Below, one piece after another: positions 18,484-23,358 of a stretch of DNA of 28,843 nt. A program made the position numbers and the translations under genes. The stretch covers positions 1 to 28,843 of the IMG/VR virus record IMGVR_UViG_3300010970_000187; one strand, 5' to 3'. Source of the stretch: a virus. The notes below the pieces were generated by a model that ran no database searches, was not told the origin of the DNA, and saw nothing but the letters and a program-made list of their open reading frames with translations. The stretch's first letter is position 1, and each line of letters opens with the position of its first letter.

Positions 18484-18698
18484 TATGCACCTACCTTTAC
18501 TGCAATAGTTCGGTAAGTTCTTTTACCAAAATTATTGTAACCGCTATTAGGTGCAACCTCTACAAGATAGGTATCGCAACCCTCATACCAAACTGCGTGA
18601 GGGTGAGGCTCTGCACTTACAATTTCACCTTGCAAGGTGCGTGAGTGATAATTTGTTCCCACTAATAGGGACTGGACTGAGTATATATTTGCTGACAT
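18483..18698 (-). CDS. Unknown protein (71 aa), first in operon
   Basis: The product MSANIYSVQSLLVGTNYHSR continues TLQGEIVSAEPHPHAVWYEG, CDTYLVEVAPNSGYNNFGKR and TYRTIAVKVGA. Beta-rich throughout. Follows a TGTCAG-type promoter and a CRP-like site. Unknown function. Confidence 0.65.
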   Translation of the reverse strand: MSANIYSVQSLLVGTNYHSRTLQGEIVSAEPHPHAVWYEGCDTYLVEVAPNSGYNNFGKRTYRTIAVKVGA

Positions 18699-18731
18699 AG
18701 TGTCACCACTTTCTTTTTGTTTATATAAATA

Positions 18732-18775
18732 ATCTTACACTACTGGACTGACAAATACAAATCCAAATTCGGACA
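18732..18775 (-). promoter_or_regulatory. Promoter TTGTAT-17-TAAGAT with TGTCAG and TGTCCG
   Basis: Minus strand: TTGTAT (18760-18755), 17 bp, TAAGAT (18737-18732). TGTCAG 18753-18748 lies 10 nt upstream of the -10, TGTCCG lies at 18775-18770 and TGTCTG at 18784-18779. Confidence 0.65.
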
Positions 18776-18791
18776 TATCAGACATTTTGAG

Positions 18792-18807
18792 TGTGAGGTT
18801 AATCACA
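18792..18807. promoter_or_regulatory. Perfect CRP/GlxR-like site
   Basis: TGTGAGGTTAATCACA fits TGTGA-N6-TCACA exactly, centred about 74.5 bp upstream of the predicted 18698 transcript start. The gap also holds CGACACGCC boxes near 18871 and 18904 and GACGTCCC near 18921. Confidence 0.6.
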
Positions 18808-18945
18808 TTTCTTTTTAGATTTATTTAATTTTACTAGGCAAGCCTATCAGATAAATCTCTAAAAGTCAAGGCGACACGCCGTTACATATATAACATTATT
18901 ATAACGACACGCCCGAACGCGACGTCCCAAAATTGTTGAAGTTTT

Positions 18946-18973
18946 AAGCAGTTTTAAATCGTGCTTAGGATTT
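18946..18973 (-). ncRNA. H-type pseudoknot RNA motif, copy 7
   Basis: Minus strand: stem 1 AAATC 18973-18969 with GATTT 18960-18956. Stem 2 AAGCA 18966-18962 with TGCTT 18950-18946, a compensated change from GAGCA/TGCTC. It begins 6 nt past the stop of 18979-19131. Confidence 0.65.
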
Positions 18974-18978
18974 TTATT

Positions 18979-19131
18979 TTATTTTTTAATTCGTTCAGTA
19001 CGCAAAGCAACTTGCAAGCGACGAATTTCTTTTTCTAATTGAATTGTACGATTCCAGAATGCAACCATCATTCCAACCGATCCAGATAGAGCAATAGTTA
19101 TTCCAATTAGTGTTCCAGTGTCTAGTATCAT
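18979..19131 (-). CDS. N-anchored membrane protein with basic helix (50 aa)
   Basis: Residues ~1-24 form a helix in the membrane (MILDTGTLIGITIALSGSVG then MMVAFW). A charged helix follows (NRTIQLEKEIRRLQVALRTE) with heptad spacing. This N-in anchor plus coiled coil resembles small spanin or holin-accessory proteins, but that is only an outline match. The overlapping longer frame in another register lacks sense composition. ATGA overlap with 19128-19298. Confidence 0.65.
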   Translation of the reverse strand: MILDTGTLIGITIALSGSVGMMVAFWNRTIQLEKEIRRLQVALRTERIKK

Positions 19132-19298
19132 TTTTCACACGCCTCTCTAAATACTTCAAATTTAAAATTTGGATTATCTGCCTCAAACATTGAGCCAAAG
19201 TCATCAACTAAATCGTGATAAGTAAATTCATCACCTATCAGTTCTTTATAAGATGAAAGAATTTCAGCAACTGCTACATAGTCTTTACGAGTCATCAT
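19128..19298 (-). CDS. MTRKDYVAVAEIL-family phage protein (56 aa)
   Basis: The product MMTRKDYVAVAEILSSYKEL continues IGDEFTYHDLVDDFGSMFEA and DNPNFKFEVFREACEK. The TRKDY...A.IL...F..LV.DFG.MF..DNP.F....F..AC pattern is a very common small phage protein family. Function unknown. Confidence 0.75.
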   Translation of the reverse strand: MMTRKDYVAVAEILSSYKELIGDEFTYHDLVDDFGSMFEADNPNFKFEVFREACEK

Positions 19299-19504
19299 TA
19301 GTCGGCCACCTTTAGAATTGCATAAGAGCCATTTTCATTTATTTCATCTAGTGCAGGCTGAATGCGTGGTGAAAGCAACTCCTTTAGCATTGACTCAAGC
19401 ATTTGAATTTGCATTTCATCAGGTAGTGAGAGCAAACGAATTCCGATAGGATGAGTTTCATCAACCTCGGTTACGAATTTTAGAGAGTGTTCAATTTTTA
19501 CCAT
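19298..19504 (-). CDS. Unknown helical protein (68 aa)
   Basis: The product MVKIEHSLKFVTEVDETHPI continues GIRLLSLPDEMQIQMLESML and KELLSPRIQPALDEINENGS. TAATG overlaps at both ends. Not recognised. Confidence 0.65.
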   Translation of the reverse strand: MVKIEHSLKFVTEVDETHPIGIRLLSLPDEMQIQMLESMLKELLSPRIQPALDEINENGSYAILKVAD

Positions 19505-19689
19505 TAGAGAGAAGCCTTTCCTTTAAGTGTTCCTGAGATAGAGAGGGCGTCGCAAGCGACTTTTACGGATACGCCAACAGGGAGAGTGTTAGGGTATGTT
19601 GAGATGAATTGAGCAACTGCACCTTTTGAAGGTAGAGCGATTTTTTTAGTAGAACCTGAAAAGGTTTCTAGTGTTACAGTGTAAGTCAT
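19504..19689 (-). CDS. Small beta protein (61 aa), paralogue of 22591-22764
   Basis: The product MTYTVTLETFSGSTKKIALP continues SKGAVAQFISTYPNTLPVGV and SVKVACDALSISGTLKGKA. It aligns along its length with 22591-22764 (VTL/ITLTS, G.T..I.L..K, V.VKV.CD.L.I.G.L.G.A). AAGGAAG ribosome site. Unknown role. Confidence 0.7.
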   Translation of the reverse strand: MTYTVTLETFSGSTKKIALPSKGAVAQFISTYPNTLPVGVSVKVACDALSISGTLKGKASL

Positions 19690-19722
19690 TTAGTGACTTC
19701 CTTTCGTTTAATTGATAAGACT

Positions 19723-19744
19723 ATCTTATCATTAGGGGCTGACA
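19723..19744 (-). promoter_or_regulatory. TGTCAG-N10-TAAGAT promoter
   Basis: Minus strand: TGTCAG (19744-19739), 10 nt, TAAGAT (19728-19723). A CRP-like site lies 29 bp further upstream. Confidence 0.5.
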
Positions 19745-19754
19745 TTTTGGCTAC

Positions 19755-19806
19755 TTATTTGCTAAGGCTCACTGTGATTCTAGTCACATTTATTTGCTTA
19801 GGCTCA
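19755..19806. repeat. Direct repeats flanking a CRP-like site
   Basis: On the minus strand TGAGCCTAAGCAAATAA (19806-19790) and TGAGCCTTAGCAAATAA (19771-19755) are 35 bp apart. Between them is the perfect CRP-like palindrome TGTGATTCTAGTCACA (19773-19788), centred about 64.5 bp upstream of the predicted 19689 start. Related words recur on the plus strand at 22176-22220. Confidence 0.55.
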
Positions 19807-19844
19807 TTAGCCAATTTGTCCTTTATTTAATTGTTATAGTAGTA

Positions 19845-19873
19845 ATACTAGCAGATGAAACCGAAAAAAGCAA
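19845..19873 (-). promoter_or_regulatory. Promoter TTGCTT-17-TAGTAT
   Basis: Minus strand: TTGCTT (19873-19868), 17 bp ending TGC, TAGTAT (19850-19845), a second upstream start for the 19689 operon. Behind it are CGACACGCC (19876-19884), a one-mismatch CRP-like site (19895-19910) and GGGACGTCCC (19912-19921). Confidence 0.55.
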
Positions 19874-19944
19874 ATCGACACGCCGTATATTAAATGTGTT
19901 TTAGGTCACACGGGACGTCCCACTTTTTGCAATAAATAATTAAT

Positions 19945-20046
19945 TTATTCTTTTGCAAATAAATAAAACCCGCTAATTAAACAGATCATCGAAAACCAAA
20001 ACAATGCGTTACCGCTTACAAAAAATGTTTGATAAAAACTATTCAT
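19945..20046 (-). CDS. Membrane micro-protein (33 aa)
   Basis: The product MNSFYQTFFVSGNALFWFSM continues ICLISGFYLFAKE, one transmembrane helix. It overlaps the previous stop by 8 nt; AGG lies 11 nt before ATG. Unknown. Confidence 0.55.
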   Translation of the reverse strand: MNSFYQTFFVSGNALFWFSMICLISGFYLFAKE

Positions 20047-20218
20047 TATCTTTTCCTAACTCTGCTAAATCATTTGCAAATACTTTTGCAATTCTCATTT
20101 TTTCTTCATCTGGTGTACAAGCCCAGAGATAGCCTAGAAAATAGTGTGTGCCAGAATCATAGTCGTTACCACGAATCTGACGGCTCATAGAAAGTACATC
20201 TCTTAGTTCAATACTCAT
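20039..20218 (-). CDS. Unknown helical protein (59 aa)
   Basis: The product MSIELRDVLSMSRQIRGNDY continues DSGTHYFLGYLWACTPDEEK and MRIAKVFANDLAELGKDNE. Helical and charged, with a THYFLGYLWACTP centre. TAATG start. Not recognised. Confidence 0.65.
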   Translation of the reverse strand: MSIELRDVLSMSRQIRGNDYDSGTHYFLGYLWACTPDEEKMRIAKVFANDLAELGKDNE

Positions 20219-20367
20219 TATTCTACAATCTCCTCAATGTGAAAAGCATTAAACTTTTCAAGTTCATTTTCACTAAGTGGCATTAGTGTTTTATTAAGTG
20301 CGAATACGGCACTTAGTTCATTTTCTGCTTCGCATACATACGAAACGATTACATTATATTTAGTCAT
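20218..20367 (-). CDS. Small unknown protein (49 aa)
   Basis: The product MTKYNVIVSYVCEAENELSA continues VFALNKTLMPLSENELEKFN and AFHIEEIVE. Strand-helix-strand layout. Its 3' end supplies GGAG for the next gene. Confidence 0.6.
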   Translation of the reverse strand: MTKYNVIVSYVCEAENELSAVFALNKTLMPLSENELEKFNAFHIEEIVE

Positions 20368-20531
20368 TACTTGACTCCTTTATATAGAAAATCCCAAGCC
20401 TTACGGCAGATTAAAATTGAGTTGCAATTATCGCAACAGATAGACCCTTCAGGGTTAAAGTTTAAATCATATGAATCTACATATGAAGTTGTTTTTCCGC
20501 AGATACTACGGAGTGAATATAGTGTACTCAT
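20367..20531 (-). CDS. Cys-rich small protein (54 aa)
   Basis: The product MSTLYSLRSICGKTTSYVDS is followed by GSICCDNCNSILICRKAWDF. Five Cys (C, CC-x2-C, C) could form a zinc ribbon. AAGGAG at its 3' end serves gene 20218-20367. TAATG overlap with it. Confidence 0.65.
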   Translation of the reverse strand: MSTLYSLRSICGKTTSYVDSYDLNFNPEGSICCDNCNSILICRKAWDFLYKGVK

Positions 20532-20654
20532 TTATTTGAGTCCTTTCGTTCTTTTGATTATCCGCTTGTGATTACAAACGGAGCAGATTAGGTGGAAAGT
20601 ATTTTTATACCAACGCTCTTTCCAAAGTAGCGAATTACATAGAGGGCAACTCAT
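20532..20654 (-). CDS. Zinc-ribbon micro-protein (40 aa)
   Basis: The product MSCPLCNSLLWKERWYKNTF is followed by CSVCNHKRIIKRTKG. Two CxxC pairs form a complete ribbon, with a basic tail suggesting nucleic-acid contact. TAATG start overlap. Confidence 0.65.
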   Translation of the reverse strand: MSCPLCNSLLWKERWYKNTFHLICSVCNHKRIIKRTKGLK

Positions 20655-20830
20655 TATTTTGATACCTTCCAATCTCTCCACATAGGGAGTCTTTCTGGGT
20701 CGGTATCGTCATACCAACGCTCAATATTTTGCTCACAATCTTGGCAGAAAGTGAATTGCTCATCTCCAACTTCTGAGATAGCAGGAACGAATGGAGTGTG
20801 CTCTTTGCACATTGTGTTTAGTGAAGTCAT
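20654..20830 (-). CDS. Zinc-binding small protein (58 aa)
   Basis: The product MTSLNTMCKEHTPFVPAISE is followed by FCQDCEQNIERWYDDTDPER and LPMWRDWKVSK. C-x2-H and C-x2-C are candidate ligands. The CQDCEQNI.RWY..D..RL..W..W pattern is seen in other phage ORFans. AAGGAAG ribosome site. Operon start. Confidence 0.7.
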   Translation of the reverse strand: MTSLNTMCKEHTPFVPAISEVGDEQFTFCQDCEQNIERWYDDTDPERLPMWRDWKVSK

Positions 20831-20885
20831 TTTGGACTTCCTTTCTTTAAGGGGCTTACTTCTTTTTCAACCTTCTATACATAGA

Positions 20886-20930
20886 AGTATAGCAGGGGGG
20901 TCTGACATTTAGAGGGGTATAAATCGGACA
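20886..20930 (-). promoter_or_regulatory. TGTCCG/TGTCAG extended -10 promoter
   Basis: Minus strand: TGTCCG (20930-20925), TGTCAG (20907-20902), 10 nt, TGC-TATACT (20891-20886). The two TGTC elements are 23 bp apart, as in the 21494 promoter. A CTTCTATacATAGAAG-type palindrome covers the likely start (20872-20887). Confidence 0.6.
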
Positions 20931-20940
20931 TTTGCGACTT

Positions 20941-20972
20941 TGTGAGGTAGGTCACATATGATGTAGGTCACA
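20941..20972. promoter_or_regulatory. Tandem CRP/GlxR-like sites
   Basis: TGTGAGGTAGGTCACA (20941-20956, perfect) abuts TATGATGTAGGTCACA (20957-20972, one mismatch) in direct 16-bp tandem, about 70 and 86 bp upstream of the predicted 20830 start. Confidence 0.6.
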
Positions 20973-20987
20973 CGAACACCTGTTCGA
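20972..20987. promoter_or_regulatory. LexA/SOS-box-like palindrome
   Basis: ACGAACACCTGTTCGA matches the actinobacterial SOS box TCGAAC-N4-GTTCGA at all but the first base. It abuts the CRP-like tandem. ACGTCCC follows at 20993. Confidence 0.55.
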
Positions 20988-21013
20988 AAATCACGTCCCT
21001 TTTTTGCAAGCTT

Positions 21014-21115
21014 TTATTTTATTTTTTCTAAAATCTTTTCTAATTCTTTTAGTTGTTTTAAATCAAGATGATCTAAATTAATTGCATCAGCAAATCCAAA
21101 TATATCTTTTTCCAT
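21014..21115 (-). CDS. Helical micro-protein (33 aa)
   Basis: The product MEKDIFGFADAINLDHLDLK continues QLKELEKILEKIK, a short leader and one leucine-rich charged helix. GGAG lies 8 nt before ATG; TAATG overlap. Confidence 0.55.
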   Translation of the reverse strand: MEKDIFGFADAINLDHLDLKQLKELEKILEKIK

Positions 21116-21222
21116 TATTTATATTCTCCTTTCTTTATTAGTTCATCTAGCATTGTTGCTAATGAATCTTCTGGCTCGTCTGCCAGATAGTATTCTAGTT
21201 CTAAAGATTTTACATATCCCAT
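21115..21222 (-). CDS. Acidic micro-protein (35 aa)
   Basis: The product MGYVKSLELEYYLADEPEDS continues LATMLDELIKKGEYK. Its 3' end supplies AAAGGAG for the next gene. TAATG overlaps on both sides. Confidence 0.55.
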   Translation of the reverse strand: MGYVKSLELEYYLADEPEDSLATMLDELIKKGEYK

Positions 21223-21494
21223 TATCGGTTACACGCAACCCCTTCTGAGTGTAAGCCACTCTCAATATGATTTTTTGCTATGCAATTTTTTTGCAATTCG
21301 TGAAACGAAACGCATTTCATTTCGTGGTAAGCGATGTAGTCTTTATGGACTACCTTGTCGCATTGTTGGCAGAAGTGCCATTTTTGGTTGTGCTTACGCA
21401 CTACTTGATTTTCTACAATTTCATATCTATCTACAAACTTTGCAGAGTGTGTGCAAGAGATTTCTTTGCACTTATTTACTTTAGTGTTAGTCAT
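21222..21494 (-). CDS. Cys/His-rich protein (90 aa), likely zinc finger
   Basis: Candidate ligands are CKEISCTH (residues ~9-16), FCQQC with HKDYIAYH (~41-56), CVSFH (~60) and C near 71 and 88. They could form two zinc sites. The remainder is basic. AAAGAAAGG precedes ATG. First gene of the operon, next to the divergent control region, so a DNA-binding regulator is possible but unproven. Confidence 0.65.
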   Translation of the reverse strand: MTNTKVNKCKEISCTHSAKFVDRYEIVENQVVRKHNQKWHFCQQCDKVVHKDYIAYHEMKCVSFHELQKNCIAKNHIESGLHSEGVACNR

Positions 21495-21549
21495 TTTAGA
21501 CCTAACCTTTCTTTGAGATAACCTTTATCTCTTATTCTTTATACTATGT

Positions 21550-21594
21550 ATCCTAACACATACTACTGACATTTAGTAGGGTACAAAACGGACA
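21550..21594 (-). promoter_or_regulatory. TGTCCG/TGTCAG promoter of 21494
   Basis: Minus strand: TGTCCG (21594-21589), TGTCAG (21571-21566), 10 nt, TAGGAT (21555-21550). A one-mismatch CRP-like site TGTGA-TAAAGG-ACACA lies at 21612-21627. Confidence 0.55.
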
Positions 21595-21631
21595 TATGGG
21601 ATATATAGGATTGTGATAAAGGACACATTAG

Positions 21632-21652
21632 TTATCCACATAGTTATCCACA
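21632..21652 (+). promoter_or_regulatory. Pair of perfect DnaA boxes
   Basis: TTATCCACA at 21632-21640 and 21644-21652, in the same orientation and with the same 12-bp spacing as the pair at 7168-7188. Confidence 0.6.
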
Positions 21653-21664
21653 GGCACGTGGTGG

Positions 21665-21730
21665 TGTGGTACATATCACATACGACACACCCTTGCTAGG
21701 CTTGTATTTGTCGGTATGACCTGTTATACT
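21665..21730 (+). promoter_or_regulatory. Promoter TTGTAT-17-TATACT with CRP-like site
   Basis: TTGTAT (21702-21707), 17 bp ending TGT, TATACT (21725-21730). TGTGGTACATATCACA (21665-21680, one mismatch) is centred about 64.5 bp upstream of the predicted start, followed by CGACACACC. Confidence 0.6.
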
Positions 21731-21780
21731 TACAGTATTAGAAAGTTAGAGAAGGTCTCTAAACTAGAAAGGGTCAGACA

Positions 21781-21903
21781 ATGACTAACAGAATATACGA
21801 AAAAGAATTATCACCTACTCAGATAGAGATGTTAGGCTATGTAGCCTGCTCATCAGGTTGCGGTAGAGTTACCGCTTGGACTACCTGCGTTATGTGTAAA
21901 TGA
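21781..21903 (+). CDS. Small Cys-rich protein (40 aa)
   Basis: The product MTNRIYEKELSPTQIEMLGY is followed by VACSSGCGRVTAWTTCVMCK. C-x3-C and C-x2-C form a likely zinc ribbon at the C-terminus. AAAGG lies 9 nt before ATG. It is transcribed away from the 21494 operon, making this a divergent control region. Confidence 0.65.
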   Translation: MTNRIYEKELSPTQIEMLGYVACSSGCGRVTAWTTCVMCK

Positions 21904-21926
21904 TCTAATCAATAGATATACACAGG

Positions 21927-22012
21927 TTATCCACAGGCACGTCCCGTGTGGTGTAAATCACATACGACACGCCGTGTTGGTGCTTGACTTTTGGCGGTAT
22001 ATGGTGTAGTAT
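21927..22012 (+). promoter_or_regulatory. DnaA box, CRP-like site and promoter TTGACT-17-TAGTAT
   Basis: TTATCCACA (21927-21935), then CACGTCCC, TGTGGTGTAAATCACA (21947-21962, one mismatch), CGACACGCC, -35 TTGACT (21984-21989), 17 bp, -10 TAGTAT (22007-22012). This repeats the order of the 21644-21730 region. Confidence 0.6.
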
Positions 22013-22291
22013 TCCATACATAGAATTAAATAGTGAGTAAGTAAGCGTGACCTATATCACATAGGTTGAGCGTCCAAATAGTGATACTACTAGCAAGTAT
22101 ACTAGACAGTACGAGATTTACCTGCTAGACTTACATAGTAAGAAAAATTAAATAAAGAAATCCTAGTGAGCCTATTGAGCCTACCAAATAAACCGCATAG
22201 CGGGTGAGCGTAGCAAATAAATAGCAAATAACCTAGGTCAAGGAAAGCAATAAGCACAAGGCTTATTACATTAAAGAAAGGTGGTCATTAA
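22013..22291 (+). promoter_or_regulatory. Long leader with second promoter, CRP-like site and repeats
   Basis: No gene is visible. CGTGACCTATATCACA (22046-22061) is a one-mismatch CRP-like site. A second promoter has TAGACA (22103-22108), 17 bp ending TGC, and TAGACT (22126-22131). TGAGCCTACCAAATAA (22176-22191) and TGAGCGTAGCAAATAA (22205-22220) repeat words found at 19755-19806. AAAGAAAGGTGG precedes the next ATG. Confidence 0.5.
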
Positions 22292-22486
22292 ATGACTACA
22301 TTAAATACATACAAGGGTCTTTCACTAGACCAAAAAATTACTATCGCTGCTCAAATGGTAGCAGACGGAAAACTAGTATCCTTTAGAGGTGCTAGTGCAG
22401 ATACCTACATTAAGGTACAAAAACTTGCTAATAAGATTAAGCAAGATAGAGAATTCCCACAATGCCCTTGTGGAGAGTGCGACTAA
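22292..22486 (+). CDS. Small protein with C-terminal Cys cluster (64 aa)
   Basis: The product MTTLNTYKGLSLDQKITIAA continues QMVADGKLVSFRGASADTYI, KVQKLANKIKQDRE and ends CPCGECD. Helical body with a three-Cys end. AAAGG ribosome site; TAATG overlap with the next gene. Unknown. Confidence 0.7.
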   Translation: MTTLNTYKGLSLDQKITIAAQMVADGKLVSFRGASADTYIKVQKLANKIKQDREFPQCPCGECD

Positions 22487-22590
22487 TGCACATCTATCTA
22501 TGCGATAATTGCTCAACACTAGCAACCGTTATCCAAGAGGGTAACACAATTAAAATTAACAAATGTCTATGCACTACTAAGGAGAACTAA
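22486..22590 (+). CDS. Zinc-ribbon-like micro-protein (34 aa)
   Basis: The product MHIYLCDNCSTLATVIQEGN ends TIKINKCLCTTKEN. CDNC and CLC are four Cys ligands. TAATG start. AAGGAG at its 3' end serves the next gene, which follows immediately. Confidence 0.6.
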   Translation: MHIYLCDNCSTLATVIQEGNTIKINKCLCTTKEN

Positions 22591-22764
22591 ATGAAAATTA
22601 CACTAACATCTATGGCGGGTAACACTCACAATATCAACTTGATGACTAAGCAAGAGGTATTAGATTTTATTGAGATATATCGCTCCACATTACACAAAAA
22701 TCAACGAGTCAAGGTAACTTGCGACCTGCTCGGAATAGACGGTTATTTGCAAGGCGTTGCATAA
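22591..22764 (+). CDS. Small beta protein (57 aa), paralogue of 19504-19689
   Basis: The product MKITLTSMAGNTHNINLMTK continues QEVLDFIEIYRSTLHKNQRV and KVTCDLLGIDGYLQGVA. It aligns over its whole length with 19504-19689 on the other strand. Last gene of the three-gene plus operon. Confidence 0.65.
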   Translation: MKITLTSMAGNTHNINLMTKQEVLDFIEIYRSTLHKNQRVKVTCDLLGIDGYLQGVA

Positions 22765-22772
22765 CTCTTAGC

Positions 22773-22809
22773 GGGTAGTACTATCCAAGTCAAGGCGGGT
22801 GGTACTACC
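22773..22809. repeat. Two related palindromes
   Basis: GGGTAGTACTATCC (22773-22786) and GGTGGTACTACC (22798-22809) lie in a direct repeat beginning GCGGGTRGTACTAYC with ~24-bp period, just after the operon. Operator or RNA hairpin pair. The rest of 22810-22950 is AT-rich with no gene. Confidence 0.5.
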
Positions 22810-22952
22810 AAGCAAGATCATCCCTATATTATGTGCTCACTATATTTTATACAATTGTTTTTCAATTTTATGTATCATACACAATCTAAAAATATTCAGA
22901 TTTTGGTAAAACCCAATTTTTATAATTTTTCAGATTTTGCCAGGGATAAGGG

Positions 22953-22960
22953 TGTATAAT
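22953..22960 (+). promoter_or_regulatory. Extended -10 promoter, leaderless
   Basis: TG-TATAAT (TATAAT 22955-22960) ends 6 nt before ATG 22967. Confidence 0.6.
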
Positions 22961-22966
22961 AAATCT

Positions 22967-23155
22967 ATGGGAATATTAGACAATCTAGAAAATGCCTGGG
23001 ACGAAGACTTCTCCTTTGAATCCAAACCTATAGCTAATACTGACGCTATGGGAAGAGAAGTGTTTTGGGATGATATCGGAAGACCTGATCCTGAAAACCT
23101 GTCTGTAAAAATATTTTCAGAAACCTGTTGTTCTGACTGTAGCTGCAAACCTTAA
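22967..23155 (+). CDS. Acidic protein with Cys-rich tail (62 aa)
   Basis: The product MGILDNLENAWDEDFSFESK continues PIANTDAMGREVFWDDIGRP and ends CCSDCSCKP. The start is ATG 22967, because an upstream ATG would lie before the promoter. It ends 2 bp from the convergent stop of 23158-23355. Unknown. Confidence 0.6.
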   Translation: MGILDNLENAWDEDFSFESKPIANTDAMGREVFWDDIGRPDPENLSVKIFSETCCSDCSCKP

Positions 23156-23157
23156 TA

Positions 23158-23355
23158 TCACCATTTGTTGATAGGGCATTTTGCTTGTTTGAGAGTAGAC
23201 TTCATTTTCATAAAACATCCACATTTAGAGCACCTTTGAGTATGTTTTCTAAATGCAGGGCACTCATTACATATTTTCAAACGGGACTCAATTAACTCCT
23301 GATCGCTTCTTGGCTGACTAGGATCAAACAAGTCAAAAAACCCTACATCAGACAT
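23158..23355 (-). CDS. Cys-rich phage protein, DUF6171-like (65 aa)
   Basis: The product has MSDVGFFDLFDPSQPRSDQE, LIESRLKICNECPAFRKHTQ and RCSKCGCFMKMKSTLKQAKC, PINKW. The order CxxCP...CxxCGCxMxxKxxLxxAxCPxxKW is a widespread small phage and bacterial family (DUF6171, from memory). Likely one zinc site. Function unknown. Confidence 0.78.
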   Translation of the reverse strand: MSDVGFFDLFDPSQPRSDQELIESRLKICNECPAFRKHTQRCSKCGCFMKMKSTLKQAKCPINKW

Positions 23356-23358
23356 ATA

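Noticed and set aside
18995-19207. 70-codon minus frame overlapping 18979-19131
   Set aside because: The other register encodes a membrane helix plus coiled coil with ATGA coupling; this one has no coupling and odd composition.
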